A DNA stretch of 64,000 nt from Profundibacter sp033851955 (GCA_033851955.1 JAWSVK010000001.1:124001-188000), one strand, 5' to 3'. Shown: positions 8,473 to 17,789, counted from the first letter of the stretch. A program made the numbers and translations. The notes: generated by a model not told the origin, from the letters alone.

Positions 8473-9687
8473 ATGATGACTGACATTTCCCCAAGCCAAG
8501 CAAAACGCAACGTCGCCATACTGGTTATGGCACAGGCCGTTTTGGGCGCACAAATGCCGATCCAGTTTATTCTGGGCGGATTGGCGGGCATGAGCCTTGC
8601 CAGCAACGTATGCTTTGCGACTTTGCCGATCTCGATGATCATTCTGGGTTCGGTTTTCGCGGCCACGCCGCTGTCGGCATTCATGCAGAAATACGGACGC
8701 CGCGCAGGGTTTATGCTGGGGGCTGGGTTTGGCGCAATGGGGGCCGCGATCAGTGCTTATGGGTTGTATATCCAATCCTTCACCGTTTTCATTATCGGGA
8801 CGCTGTTTACCGGCGTTTATATGTCAGCCCAAGGGTTTTACCGCTTTGCCGCCGCCGACACGTCAACACCTGAATTCAGACCCAAAGCCATTTCATATGT
8901 TTTGGCAGGTGGTTTGATTTCAGCCATCATCGGCCCACAACTGGTCAAAGCCACGAATGACATCACGGTGGTGCCGTTTTTGGGTGCCTATATCGCGGTG
9001 ATCTTGATCAACCTAATTGGCTCGTTGATGTTTTTGTTCCTAAAGATACCAACGCCGCCTGCCCCATCCAAAGATGCACCCGCTGGCCGCAGCCGGATGG
9101 AGCTTTTGAAAACGCCGGTGATTGCCGTTTCCGTCGTCTGTGCGATGGTGGCCTATTCACTGATGAATTTGGTGATGACGTCAACGCCGCTGGCCGTGGT
9201 TGGCTGTGGCTACACCCAAGACAGGGCGGCTGACGTTGTGCAGTTCCACGTTTTGGCGATGTATATCCCGTCGTTTTTCACCGGCCATTTGATTGCTCGT
9301 TTTGGCGCTGTCAAAATCATCTCGATCGGCTTGGCCATTTTGGCGGGCGCAGGTGTGACCGCGATGTCGGGTGTTTTGCTCGAGAACTTCTTTGGCGCGT
9401 TGATCCTATTGGGGATCGGCTGGAACTTTGGCTATATCGGCGCGACCTCAATGTTGGCGGCTTCCTATGAGCCCGAGGAGCGCGGCCGCATTCAAGGCCT
9501 GAACGACATGCTGGTGTTTGGTGGCGTGGTTGTGGCGTCGCTGGCATCAGGTGGGTTGATGAACTGCTCGGGCGGGGATGCCCAAGAGGGTTGGCAAGCG
9601 GTCAATCTGGCGATGATCCCGTTCTTGGCACTGGCAGGTGCCGCGTTGATCTGGCTGGTCATGCGGCCAAAAACCGTGATTGATTAG
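8473..9687 (+). CDS. MFS transporter
   Basis: The protein has 404 residues with about 12 hydrophobic segments in two blocks of six, separated by a short polar loop near 190-205 (TPPAPSKDAPAGRSR). This is the layout of the major facilitator superfamily. A loop-2 motif variant follows TM2 (AFMQKYGRRAGFMLGAGFG near 71-89), and its counterpart in the second half is HLIARFGAVKIIS. AGGA lies 7 bases before ATG 8473. The substrate cannot be read from sequence. The next gene starts one base after the stop, so the pair is probably co-expressed. Confidence 0.88.
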   Translation: MMTDISPSQAKRNVAILVMAQAVLGAQMPIQFILGGLAGMSLASNVCFATLPISMIILGSVFAATPLSAFMQKYGRRAGFMLGAGFGAMGAAISAYGLYIQSFTVFIIGTLFTGVYMSAQGFYRFAAADTSTPEFRPKAISYVLAGGLISAIIGPQLVKATNDITVVPFLGAYIAVILINLIGSLMFLFLKIPTPPAPSKDAPAGRSRMELLKTPVIAVSVVCAMVAYSLMNLVMTSTPLAVVGCGYTQDRAADVVQFHVLAMYIPSFFTGHLIARFGAVKIISIGLAILAGAGVTAMSGVLLENFFGALILLGIGWNFGYIGATSMLAASYEPEERGRIQGLNDMLVFGGVVVASLASGGLMNCSGGDAQEGWQAVNLAMIPFLALAGAALIWLVMRPKTVID

Positions 9688-9688
9688 C

Positions 9689-10402
9689 ATGTTTCGCCGT
9701 GCGCCTATTGTCAGCGATGATTTGGGCGGATGGATATTGGACAGCTTTGAATGGACGATGCAGCGCGGTGATGTGCAGCACTGGCGCCAATCCACACGTT
9801 TGATCCTGCCGACCAAGGCATTCTTTGATGCGCCCGCAGGCGACGGTGTCGAGATCGCCAGTGCCATTGGCCACAATATTATGGCATTGCTGGGCATGGA
9901 CATTCCGAAAATCCGGTTCGAACCGCTGCCAACTTTGCCCGATGAAATCGCCCAAGAGTATGGCAAAACCAGCGAAGTGGCCGGACAATACTGGAACGAC
10001 GCGCAGGCCCCGCTGATCACATATAACCCACAGCTGATGCGCCGCCCGACTGGGTTTATCAACGTGATGGCACATGAATTGATGCACGCCCATCTGGCGG
10101 ATGTGGTGGATGAGGCTCCCAGCGGGGAAGCAGCGCATGAGTTGGCCACTGATTTACACTGTATCACGCATGGTTTTGGGATATTCCAAATGACCGACGC
10201 CGAAGATTCCGGCTGGTCCGGTTACATGACCCAACCCAGCCGTGCGTTTGCTTTGGCAGTTTTCCTGCAATTGACAGGGCATTCCAAGGACGAGGCGCTG
10301 GCCTATTTGCCGTCAAGAAGTGCAAAACTATTGCGACGGGCAATAAAAGAATGCAATCGTGATTGGGGCGACGAGATACGTGCGCTTTGCCAAGATACAT
10401 AG
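9689..10402 (+). CDS. uncharacterised protein with HExxH zinc-peptidase-like motif
   Basis: The protein has 237 residues from ATG 9689. I do not recognise a named family. A HELMH motif (His129, Glu130, His133) lies in a helix-like context, preceded by a strand-like LITYNPQLM. A second cluster follows 15-25 residues later (AAHELATDLHCITHGFG) and could give the third metal ligand. This is the arrangement of a zincin-type active site. No signal peptide or membrane segment is seen, so it should be cytosolic. It follows the MFS gene directly and precedes diaminopropionate ammonia-lyase by five bases. Confidence 0.7.
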   Translation: MFRRAPIVSDDLGGWILDSFEWTMQRGDVQHWRQSTRLILPTKAFFDAPAGDGVEIASAIGHNIMALLGMDIPKIRFEPLPTLPDEIAQEYGKTSEVAGQYWNDAQAPLITYNPQLMRRPTGFINVMAHELMHAHLADVVDEAPSGEAAHELATDLHCITHGFGIFQMTDAEDSGWSGYMTQPSRAFALAVFLQLTGHSKDEALAYLPSRSAKLLRRAIKECNRDWGDEIRALCQDT

Positions 10403-10406
10403 ATAA

Positions 10407-11585
10407 ATGGGGCCTGGAATGTTCAGCAAATTCACATCAGCAGTGGTCAAACACACCCGCAATGCGCAGGTTGCAGGCGACGCCTATAACACCGTGATCA
10501 GCCCCGCCGACTTTGCCACGGCCCAAGCAGAAATCACCGCTTGGGAGGGCTATGAACCGACCCCGCTTTACAATTTGCAAGCGCTGTCTGCCGCCATTGG
10601 GTTGGGCAGCATTCACTACAAAGACGAAGGCCCAAGGTTTGGTCTGGGCAGCTTTAAAGCGCTTGGAGGGGCCTATGCGGGCTTGCGGGTGTTGCAACGC
10701 GAATTGGGCGGCGATGCCACGCTTGCCGACATTCGAGCGGGGCGTCATGCCGATGCGGTTGCGGGCATCACGCTGGCCTCGGCCACCGACGGCAATCATG
10801 GCAGATCCTTGGCCTGGGGGGCGCAACGGTTTGGCGCGCCGTGCCAGATATACATCCACCGCGATGTGAGCGAAACACGGGCGGCAGCCATGCGCGATCT
10901 GGGCGCGATCGTGACGCGGATTGACGGTGACTATGACGCCTCGGTTGATCAGATTCGCGCCGATGCGGCGGCCAACGGCTGGTTCGTGGTGTCGGACACC
11001 TCTTGGGAGGGGTATACCCAAGCACCAAAGGACGTAATGGCGGGCTACGGCGTTATGGTTCATGAGATCATTCAGGACTTAACGCTGGCACCGACACATG
11101 TGTTTTTGCAAGGCGGCGTTGGTGGTCTAGCGGCTGCGGTTGCGGCGATGTTGCGCCAGCATTATGGGGCAATCGCGCCCCGTGTGGTGGTGGTGGAACC
11201 CGAGCTTGCGGCCTGTTTGTTTGACAGCGCCAAAGCCGGTGAACTGACGAATTTCGCCATCTCTGAGGAAACCCTAATGGCGGGGCTGTCTTGTGGCGAG
11301 CCTTCGGGGTTGGCTTGGGCTGTCCTGCGGGAACAGGCCTCCGATTGCATCACGATCCCCGAAAGTATCGTGGCCCCAACGATGCAACTGCTGGGCCGCC
11401 CGCTAGAAGGTGATTTGCCAATAACAGCAGGTGAATCCGCTGTGGCGGGGCTTGCCGCCGTGATCGCAGCCACAACGGGCGCAATGAAAACTACACTTGG
11501 GTTATCGGCCAGTTCGCGTGTCTTGTTGATTGGATCAGAGGGCGCGACAGATGCTGGGATTTACGCGCAATTGATGGCGCAGTAG
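10407..11585 (+). CDS. dpaL: diaminopropionate ammonia-lyase
   Basis: The protein has 392 residues and belongs to the fold-type II PLP enzymes. It converts 2,3-diaminopropionate to pyruvate and two ammonia. The PLP lysine is Lys84 in GLGSFKALGGAYA. Family-specific segments are WEGYEPTPLYNL near 46-57, ATDGNHGRSLAWGA, SDTSWEGYTQAPKDVMAGY and the phosphate loop GGVGGLAAAVAAM. ATG 10419 (MFSKF) is an alternative start four codons downstream. Its place behind an MFS gene could mean a small amino-acid-use unit, but that is inference. Confidence 0.9.
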   Translation: MGPGMFSKFTSAVVKHTRNAQVAGDAYNTVISPADFATAQAEITAWEGYEPTPLYNLQALSAAIGLGSIHYKDEGPRFGLGSFKALGGAYAGLRVLQRELGGDATLADIRAGRHADAVAGITLASATDGNHGRSLAWGAQRFGAPCQIYIHRDVSETRAAAMRDLGAIVTRIDGDYDASVDQIRADAAANGWFVVSDTSWEGYTQAPKDVMAGYGVMVHEIIQDLTLAPTHVFLQGGVGGLAAAVAAMLRQHYGAIAPRVVVVEPELAACLFDSAKAGELTNFAISEETLMAGLSCGEPSGLAWAVLREQASDCITIPESIVAPTMQLLGRPLEGDLPITAGESAVAGLAAVIAATTGAMKTTLGLSASSRVLLIGSEGATDAGIYAQLMAQ

Positions 11586-11597
11586 CGCGCTCTGTTT

Positions 11598-12353
11598 TCA
11601 GCCAAACAGACTGCGCCACAGTAACGATGATTTACGCCGAAACGGCGAGACTTGCAAACGTCCCTCAAGCACCCTTTCAGGTTGACGAGTCACCAATTTC
11701 AGCACCCGCCGTGTGTCCCATCCCGCCCGCAGCGCCGCTTGACCGTTTGGCACGTTTTCGGCGGCATCTATGGCTTGCAAAGCCTGCTGTGCCAGCCCTA
11801 CCAAGGCTGTGGGTGTTTCATCGATCAACGGTGCGCGGCCGTGCGCCTTTAGGTCAGGCGCAGCGATCAGAAAACTCGCCAGCCCCATTCCAAATCCATG
11901 CGCCCGAGCAGCGGCTTCATACCTGTCCGTGATCCCAGTAGCCCGCACCGCCATTACCATCAGGTTGCCAGCCGTATGATCCAAATACCGGCTGAAATGC
12001 GCAGCGCTTTCAAACCCGTCCCGCCCGATGTCCCAATCGCGTGCACAGACCAATTCGAGCAGCAACTGTTTTGGCAAATCGCCTTGTCGAACCACCTGTG
12101 CTAAGGGCTCAGCCAATGGCATATTGGGCAAAGCGCCGCCGGCAAAAATCTTCTCGACCAGATCATGCAGATATTGCAATCGCATCTGACACAGCAACGG
12201 CTCTTGGCTCGCCCACGCCGCCTTTGAAACCTCAACATTAAATGCATAAAGCGGGAACAGGACCGCCCGCATTTCTGGTGCCGACGCCATCACCGATAGG
12301 AACCGATCTTCGTCACCTTCTTTGACCAAATTGGCGCAGTCCAAAACGCTCAT
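11598..12353 (-). CDS. squalene/phytoene synthase-family protein
   Basis: The protein has 251 residues with the isoprenoid synthase fold of the SQS/PSY superfamily. Visible elements are LFPLYAFNVEVSKAAW in place of the usual first Asp-rich motif, QMRLQYLHDLVEKI, and FSRYLDHTAGNLMVMA in the second-motif region. The first DxxxD motif is not conserved (NVEVSK), so classical prenyl condensation is doubtful. In that respect it resembles the NDUFAF6-like subgroup found in alphaproteobacteria. It overlaps the upstream hydrolase gene as TGATG. Confidence 0.75.
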   Translation of the reverse strand: MSVLDCANLVKEGDEDRFLSVMASAPEMRAVLFPLYAFNVEVSKAAWASQEPLLCQMRLQYLHDLVEKIFAGGALPNMPLAEPLAQVVRQGDLPKQLLLELVCARDWDIGRDGFESAAHFSRYLDHTAGNLMVMAVRATGITDRYEAAARAHGFGMGLASFLIAAPDLKAHGRAPLIDETPTALVGLAQQALQAIDAAENVPNGQAALRAGWDTRRVLKLVTRQPERVLEGRLQVSPFRRKSSLLWRSLFG

Positions 12354-13333
12354 CAGAATTCTTTCAAAAAGGTTTTGATGAAGGCCAGTGTTTGCGGTGC
12401 GTCCACAATCTCAAGATGGCTGGCCCCGTCAACTAAATAGTATGCGCCCTTGTCGGTGACTTCGCTCATCAATGGCTCATACTGGTCGGCAAAAAAGGCC
12501 TCATCACGAGTGCCTGCAATCAGTATGAATTTCGGCAGTGATGCGACGTCTTTCAGATAGGCGCTCCGAGGGGCGTAGGATTGATTTAACCGATACGAAT
12601 AGGCCACCGTCGCCGTGTGTCCCATCGGGCCGTTCAGCACTTTGTCAGGCATCCTAAACTGCATGACCACCAAATGGTTCAATCCTTTGATGCCGACGTT
12701 GTTTAACATGCTTAACCCGATCAAGCGGCGTGTCAGCGGGCGTGCCCATCCGCCTGAATTCTCACGGGTTGTCGGGGCGTTATATTTCAAAAACGGGGAC
12801 AGCAATATGGCCCCGTCGATCATGTCACTGTGGCCACCACCGGCAAAGCGCACAACCAGTCCGCCACCAGATGAATGCCCCGCAAGGATCACCTTTTGAC
12901 CGTCTTTTCGGTAGGTTTTGATCAAGTCAGCCAGATCATCTTCATATTGTCCGATATAAGCGACATCGCCGCGGGGATGTGGGCTGATCCCGTGACCGCG
13001 CAGATCCGGCACCAAAACCTCGATCGTTTTGGCCAAATCCGTGGCCAAAGCATCAAACTGCAACCCATGCCAACCCGACCCATGTAACAAGATCAACAAA
13101 GGCGCGTTTTCACGGCTCGATGGAAGGTGCAACACGGGTAATCTGGCCCCGTCGCGCGCTGTAAACTGGCTGCGTTCAAGCGGACGTTGGTCTGGCCGTT
13201 CCAACGATGTGGTGAAATCCAACCCGGACGCAGAAGACAGTTTTTGCATTTGCTGAGAGGCGATTAAGGCCAGCGCGATGACCAAATAAATCAGGGCGGA
13301 AATGCCGGCGAATATGAGTGCCTTGGCAACCAT
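12353..13333 (-). CDS. membrane-anchored alpha/beta hydrolase
   Basis: From ATG 13333 the protein has 326 residues; a longer frame would start inside cimA and is rejected. Residues 4-24 form one membrane helix (ALIFAGISALIYLVIALALI), so the catalytic domain is probably periplasmic. It shows LLILLHGSGWHG, the nucleophile elbow GHSSGGG, and a late His in DGASHLEIV. The fold and motifs are those of serine hydrolases/lysophospholipase-like proteins. The start lies four bases after the cimA stop and the stop overlaps the phytoene-synthase-like gene, giving a three-gene unit. Confidence 0.82.
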   Translation of the reverse strand: MVAKALIFAGISALIYLVIALALIASQQMQKLSSASGLDFTTSLERPDQRPLERSQFTARDGARLPVLHLPSSRENAPLLILLHGSGWHGLQFDALATDLAKTIEVLVPDLRGHGISPHPRGDVAYIGQYEDDLADLIKTYRKDGQKVILAGHSSGGGLVVRFAGGGHSDMIDGAILLSPFLKYNAPTTRENSGGWARPLTRRLIGLSMLNNVGIKGLNHLVVMQFRMPDKVLNGPMGHTATVAYSYRLNQSYAPRSAYLKDVASLPKFILIAGTRDEAFFADQYEPLMSEVTDKGAYYLVDGASHLEIVDAPQTLAFIKTFLKEF

Positions 13334-13337
13334 AAGT

Positions 13338-14957
13338 TTAGACCTTTTTCTGGTCGCGGATAAGTTTCCAGTTGATCGCATCCAGCAGGGCCTCAAAACT
13401 GGCATCCACTATGTTGGGCGACACCCCGACCGTGGACCACCGCTGGCCCGCACCATCCTCGGAATCAATGATCACCCGCGTTTTGGCTTCGGTGCCGCCG
13501 TCGGTGATCCGCACCTTGAAGTCAACCAATCGCATATCGTCAATGCAGGCCTGAAACGGTCCCATGTCCTTTGACAGCGCTTTGGCCAACGCGTTCACCG
13601 GTCCACGATCATTGCCCGCCGCATCCAAGCTTTCGGAGACCGAAAGTTTCTTCTCACCCGCAATTTTTACCACCACGACGGCCTCGGACAGGCTGATCAT
13701 TTTGTTATATTTGTTTTTGCGCCGCTCGACTGTCACCTTATAGCGTTTGACTTCAAAAAACTCGGGCAACTGGCCCAATTCACGCCGCGCCACCAACTCA
13801 AAACTGGCCTGCGCGGTGTCATAAGAATACCCCTGCCCCTCGCGTTCTTTAATCACGTCCAAAATCCGCGAAAGCGCCGGATCGCCTTTTTCAACCACCA
13901 ATCCAGCATCCGCCAACCGCTTGCGCAGGTTGGATTGGCCAGCCTGATTTGACATCGGAATGATCCGCGCGTTGCCGACGCTTTCAGGCACAATATGTTC
14001 GTATGTTGTGGGGTCTTTCAGGATCGCGCTTGCGTGCAGCCCCGCCTTATGCGCGAATGCGCTGGCACCGACATAGGCCGATTGGCGATGCGGCACACGG
14101 TTTAAAATCTCGTCCAATTGGCGACTTATTTTAACAAGATTTTTCAATGCCTTAACACTGATACCTGTTTCAAATTGCTCCGCCAACTGCGGTTTCAACA
14201 ACAGCGTTGGGATCAGGGTCGTCAGGTTGGCGTTGCCACAACGTTCGCCCAATCCGTTCAGAGTGCCCTGCACTTGGCGTGCGCCAGCCATGATCGCGGC
14301 CAAGCTGCCCGCCACCGCGTTTTCGGTGTCGTTATGGGTGTGGATGCCAAGGTTTTCACCGGGGATGCCCGCCTTGATGACAGCGCGGGTGATCTCGCCG
14401 ATTTCGTCGGGCAAAGTACCGCCATTGGTGTCGCACAGAACGATCCAGCGACAGCCCGCGTGATAGGCCGCCTGCACGCATTGCAGTGCGTATTCAGGGT
14501 TGGCCTTATAGCCATCAAAGAAGTGTTCGGCATCAAACAACGCTTCGCGGCCCTGCGCGACGATATGCTTAAAACTGGCAGCGATGTTGTCGACATTTTC
14601 GGCCAGCGAGATGTTCAGCGCTGTTTCGACGTGAAATTCGTGGGATTTGCCGACCAGACACACGGCCTTGGTGCCCGCATTCATCACGGCGGCCAGCACA
14701 TCGTCATTTTCAGCCGAACGCCCACTGCGTTTGGTCATGCCAAAGGCGGCCATGGTGGCGTTGGTTTGGGGGGCCGCATCAAAGAATGCGCTGTCGGTCG
14801 GGTTGGCACCGGGCCAGCCGCCCTCAATATAATCGACGCCCAATTGGTCGAGCATTTCGGCGATCTGGATTTTCTCAGGGGTTGAGAATTGAACCCCTTG
14901 GGTTTGTTGGCCGTCGCGCAGAGTGGTGTCGTAGATATAGAGCCGTTCTTTGGTCAT
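13338..14957 (-). CDS. cimA: citramalate synthase
   Basis: The protein has 539 residues. An N-terminal HMGL-like TIM barrel (about 5-280) carries IYDTTLRDGQQTQGVQFS, HTHNDTENAVAGSLAA and GTLNGLGERCGNANL. It is followed by a linker and a C-terminal LeuA-type regulatory domain (about 390-530). CimA condenses pyruvate and acetyl-CoA to (R)-citramalate for threonine-independent isoleucine synthesis. Tyr-Ile-Glu-Gly-Gly-Trp-Pro near 39-45 separates it from 2-isopropylmalate synthase. The C-terminal domain suggests isoleucine feedback control. cysS lies upstream on the same strand, separated by a strong palindrome. Confidence 0.93.
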   Translation of the reverse strand: MTKERLYIYDTTLRDGQQTQGVQFSTPEKIQIAEMLDQLGVDYIEGGWPGANPTDSAFFDAAPQTNATMAAFGMTKRSGRSAENDDVLAAVMNAGTKAVCLVGKSHEFHVETALNISLAENVDNIAASFKHIVAQGREALFDAEHFFDGYKANPEYALQCVQAAYHAGCRWIVLCDTNGGTLPDEIGEITRAVIKAGIPGENLGIHTHNDTENAVAGSLAAIMAGARQVQGTLNGLGERCGNANLTTLIPTLLLKPQLAEQFETGISVKALKNLVKISRQLDEILNRVPHRQSAYVGASAFAHKAGLHASAILKDPTTYEHIVPESVGNARIIPMSNQAGQSNLRKRLADAGLVVEKGDPALSRILDVIKEREGQGYSYDTAQASFELVARRELGQLPEFFEVKRYKVTVERRKNKYNKMISLSEAVVVVKIAGEKKLSVSESLDAAGNDRGPVNALAKALSKDMGPFQACIDDMRLVDFKVRITDGGTEAKTRVIIDSEDGAGQRWSTVGVSPNIVDASFEALLDAINWKLIRDQKKV

Positions 14958-14997
14958 AACGCACCTTCGTTATCTGTTTTGTCTGGCCGACAGGCCG

Positions 14998-15058
14998 GAC
15001 AGCGCCCGACCCTCCCCATGGGAGGGCGCTTCTCACCCACCCAGGTTCGGGCGCTGTC
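14998..15058. repeat. nested intergenic palindrome between cysS and cimA
   Basis: Outer arms GACAGCGCCCGA (14998-15009) and TCGGGCGCTGTC (15047-15058) pair perfectly over 12 bp. Inside lies a second hairpin, CCCTCCC (15010-15016) with GGGAGGG (15020-15026) around a 3-base loop. The GC-rich cruciform-like structure has no T-run on either side, so a plain intrinsic terminator is unlikely. It could be a dispersed intergenic palindromic element or an mRNA-stabilising structure. Confidence 0.65.
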
Positions 15059-15075
15059 CTCTGTTGAGATGGTGG

Positions 15076-16536
15076 TCACTTCAGGGCCTCCAATTTGGCT
15101 GGATCAAAATCACTGGAAAATTCGTAACTATAACTATTGCCTTCGTCTTTAACGATTACCCCAGCATTTTTGAGTCCATCGCGTATCGCATCAGCTCTTT
15201 CAAAAAGTTTGTGCTCCCGAGCTTGAAAACGCTCACTCATTAAACCTTCAACCAAGCGATCTATTCTCTCCGATACATTTGAAACAGGATTAACCCAACC
15301 GCCAAGATCATCAGTCAACAATCCCAGCAATTGCGCACTAGCTTTAAGAACTGCTAAGTCATCGCCCTCAAAGTCAACACCTTGGGCGAGCCGGTGTAGT
15401 TCAGTTATGGCATGCGGGGTGTTCAAGTCGTCGGCCAAACGATGCAACATTAATTCATCTATTTCTTCGGCAGGCTCAATGTTTTGAGTTAATAACCGCC
15501 ACTTCCTTAGCGTTGCCTCGGCTTCTTTGGCTCTCTTCTCTGTCCAATCCATTGGCTTGCGGTAATGGGTACTCAAAAATACAAACCGGATCACCTCACC
15601 CGGCACACCTTGTTCCAACAAATCATGCACCGTAAAGAAATTACCCAAAGACTTGGACATCTTCTTGCCCTCAACCTGCAACATCTCGTTGTGCAGCCAA
15701 TAACGAGCCATTTCATCTGTGTCATTTGCGCAGCAGCTTTGCGCGATCTCATTTTCATGGTGGGGAAACTGCAAATCTAATCCACCACCATGGATATCAA
15801 ACGTGTCTCCGAGCAAAGCCTTGGCCATCGCTGAACATTCAATATGCCAGCCAGGACGGCCAAGGCCCCACGGGCTTTCCCAACCTGGTTCGTCTATATT
15901 CGATGGTTTCCACAAAACGAAGTCCATCGGATTTTCTTTACCTTCACCGAGTTCTGCCCTGCTGCCTGCGATCATTTCATCGAGTGAGCGGCCAGATAGT
16001 TGTCCATACCCATCGTCTTTATCAACTCTGAAAAACGCGTGTTCAGGAGCCTTTTCTGCGTTGAAATAAACCGCCCGAGAGTTGTGGCCATAACTGATTG
16101 GCTTTGAATACGCGAAGCCTTTATCAATCAAGGATTTGATCATCGACACCATCTGCGGGATGAATTGCGTTGCCCGCGGCATATGATCCGGCTCTAGCGC
16201 ACCCAATGCTCCCATATCATCCAAAAACCACTGAATGGTTTCATCGGTGATCTCGCCAATGGACCGCCCGCTTTCGGCAGCGCGTGCATTAATTTTGTCG
16301 TCTACGTCGGTGAAATTACGCACATATTTCACATATTCATCGCCGTAAACATGCCGCAGCAACCGGTTCAGCACGTCAAACACCACCACGGGGCGCGCGT
16401 TGCCCAGATGGGCGCGGTCGTAGACCGTTGGGCCACAAACATACATCCGCACGTTTTCAGCATCGATCGGCGTAAAGACCTCTTTTTGGCGGGTCTTGGT
16501 GTTGTGCAGTTTGATCACGGGTTTGGTATCGGTCAT
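15076..16536 (-). CDS. cysS: cysteinyl-tRNA synthetase
   Basis: The protein has 486 residues from ATG 16536. It is a class I aminoacyl-tRNA synthetase. The HIGH-equivalent is RAHLGNARP, zinc ligands lie in MYVCGPTVYD and ECSAMAKALLG, and the KMSKS motif is KKMSKSLGNF. The DALR-like anticodon domain follows after residue 370. Base composition changes inside the gene: sampled 60-base blocks are about 70% GC near 16400, 48% near 15500 and 38% near 15150, although the reading frame is intact. This may mark a recombined, foreign 3' portion. Function should be normal. Confidence 0.95.
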   Translation of the reverse strand: MTDTKPVIKLHNTKTRQKEVFTPIDAENVRMYVCGPTVYDRAHLGNARPVVVFDVLNRLLRHVYGDEYVKYVRNFTDVDDKINARAAESGRSIGEITDETIQWFLDDMGALGALEPDHMPRATQFIPQMVSMIKSLIDKGFAYSKPISYGHNSRAVYFNAEKAPEHAFFRVDKDDGYGQLSGRSLDEMIAGSRAELGEGKENPMDFVLWKPSNIDEPGWESPWGLGRPGWHIECSAMAKALLGDTFDIHGGGLDLQFPHHENEIAQSCCANDTDEMARYWLHNEMLQVEGKKMSKSLGNFFTVHDLLEQGVPGEVIRFVFLSTHYRKPMDWTEKRAKEAEATLRKWRLLTQNIEPAEEIDELMLHRLADDLNTPHAITELHRLAQGVDFEGDDLAVLKASAQLLGLLTDDLGGWVNPVSNVSERIDRLVEGLMSERFQAREHKLFERADAIRDGLKNAGVIVKDEGNSYSYEFSSDFDPAKLEALK

Positions 16537-16879
16537 ATGGTCCTCGTCAGACGGTTCGCGCCCAGCGGGTCTATCAACTTCGATCATTGGAGAAAACGAA
16601 AAAGAACAGCCCGCCTAACAAATGTTAGCTGGTAATGCAGATGCAAATACAAATGGCGTTGTTCTGTTTCATGTCGACATCATAACGGGGCAGATAGATA
16701 TTGTCACCCCTTGTTAAAAACAGGGCCTGCCCCCTGCAATTGCTGAAATTTGAACCAAATAGCTCCATTGGCAAATACCCGCCAATCCTACAACAACACC
16801 TGTATCTCCTAAGAAATTCATGCTAATCATCGCGTATTATTTAGGACAAAGACATTTTCACAGGAGGCATCGGTTTACG
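16537..16879. other. intergenic region with a short palindrome
   Basis: This is a 343-bp gap between divergent cysS and a secreted HExxH protein. It contains the palindrome CTAACA-AA-TGTTAG (16615-16628), about 80 bp upstream of the cysS start, which could be an operator. AGGAGG at 16862-16867 serves the plus-strand gene. I see no RNA gene or ORF of note. Confidence 0.5.
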
Positions 16880-17689
16880 ATGATATTTGATCCATTGCGC
16901 GCAGCGTTTCGCATCATTTGCAGTTCAGTCCTGATTGGCGCTACACTTGTTGCCCGCCCTGTGATGGCCACGGCTGATCCCCCTTTCACGTCGACCGCCG
17001 ACACGGTGTTTGACATCATTAAAACCGATGATCCCAGCGATTATATTTGCCTGAACTACCTTGGTCGCACCACGCGTCAAATGTGGGACAAACGGGTGAA
17101 CAATGAGTTTGATTTTAACGTGTTCCTGTTTCAGGCGCATTTTTCCAACAGCCCGCCGATCGATATCATCGTGAATCCCGAATTTGAAACCCTTGACGCC
17201 GCCGAGACCGAAGCCCGCCGCTATACCCGTTCGCTTGGGCAATTGCCGCTGGTGTTTCGCCATGGCATTCGACAGTTGGGCATCTTTGACGGTAGCCCGA
17301 CTTATTCGGCTGGGGCTGGCAAGATTTTTGTCTATGCTGAACGCACCACGCTTCGGATTTCGCAAAATCATCTTGAGGAGTCGATGATGCATGAGGCAGC
17401 GCATGTTTCGCTGGATCCGCTTTATGCGCAATCTGATGCATGGGTCGCTGCACAACAGAGTGACGCGCGCTTTGTGACCCGTTATGGTCAAAACCACCCT
17501 GAAGGCGAGGACATGGCCGAAACCGCCCTGTTTGCCTATGGGTTGATCCGCCATCCCGGACGAATTCCACCTGTGGACAGTCGCGATATTTTGTCTGCAG
17601 TGCCCGCCAGAATTGCCTTTTTCAAAGAGGTATTAAACCAGGACATAACAGGATCACCGGCCTTAGAGCCGCCAAAAAACTGCAGATAA
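16880..17689 (+). CDS. secreted protein with HExxH motif, function unknown
   Basis: ATG 16880 follows AGGAGG (16862-16867) and gives 269 residues; earlier frame starts lack a ribosome site. Residues 1-30 form a signal peptide (RIICSSVLIGATLVARPVMA) with an Ala-x-Ala-like end. The mature part has MMHEAAHVSLDPLY with His171, Glu172 and His175, a zincin-type signature, and downstream EGEDMAETALFAYG that could supply the third ligand. It is probably a periplasmic or secreted zinc-dependent hydrolase. It is monocistronic by appearance and is followed by an AT-rich promoter region for the next gene. Confidence 0.72.
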   Translation: MIFDPLRAAFRIICSSVLIGATLVARPVMATADPPFTSTADTVFDIIKTDDPSDYICLNYLGRTTRQMWDKRVNNEFDFNVFLFQAHFSNSPPIDIIVNPEFETLDAAETEARRYTRSLGQLPLVFRHGIRQLGIFDGSPTYSAGAGKIFVYAERTTLRISQNHLEESMMHEAAHVSLDPLYAQSDAWVAAQQSDARFVTRYGQNHPEGEDMAETALFAYGLIRHPGRIPPVDSRDILSAVPARIAFFKEVLNQDITGSPALEPPKNCR

Positions 17690-17695
17690 AGGGGG

Positions 17696-17724
17696 TTAAC
17701 GTTTTACTAGGATTATGCTATAAA
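17696..17724 (+). promoter_or_regulatory. putative promoter of the 2OG-Fe(II) oxygenase-like gene
   Basis: TTAACG (17696-17701), 17 bases, TATAAA (17719-17724), with an AT-rich leader of about 60 bases and GGAG 8 bases before ATG 17790. This is a sigma70-like arrangement found by eye. Confidence 0.45.
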
Positions 17725-17789
17725 ACACCATTATTTTTTAGATTAAATATTTTCAATTCGTACCATTTTTTTAACATGGAGACTATATA

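Noticed and set aside
13334..13405. N-terminal extension of the membrane-anchored hydrolase into cimA
   Set aside because: The extra 24 codons overlap cimA and would precede the membrane anchor; ATG 13333 gives a normal signal-anchor start.
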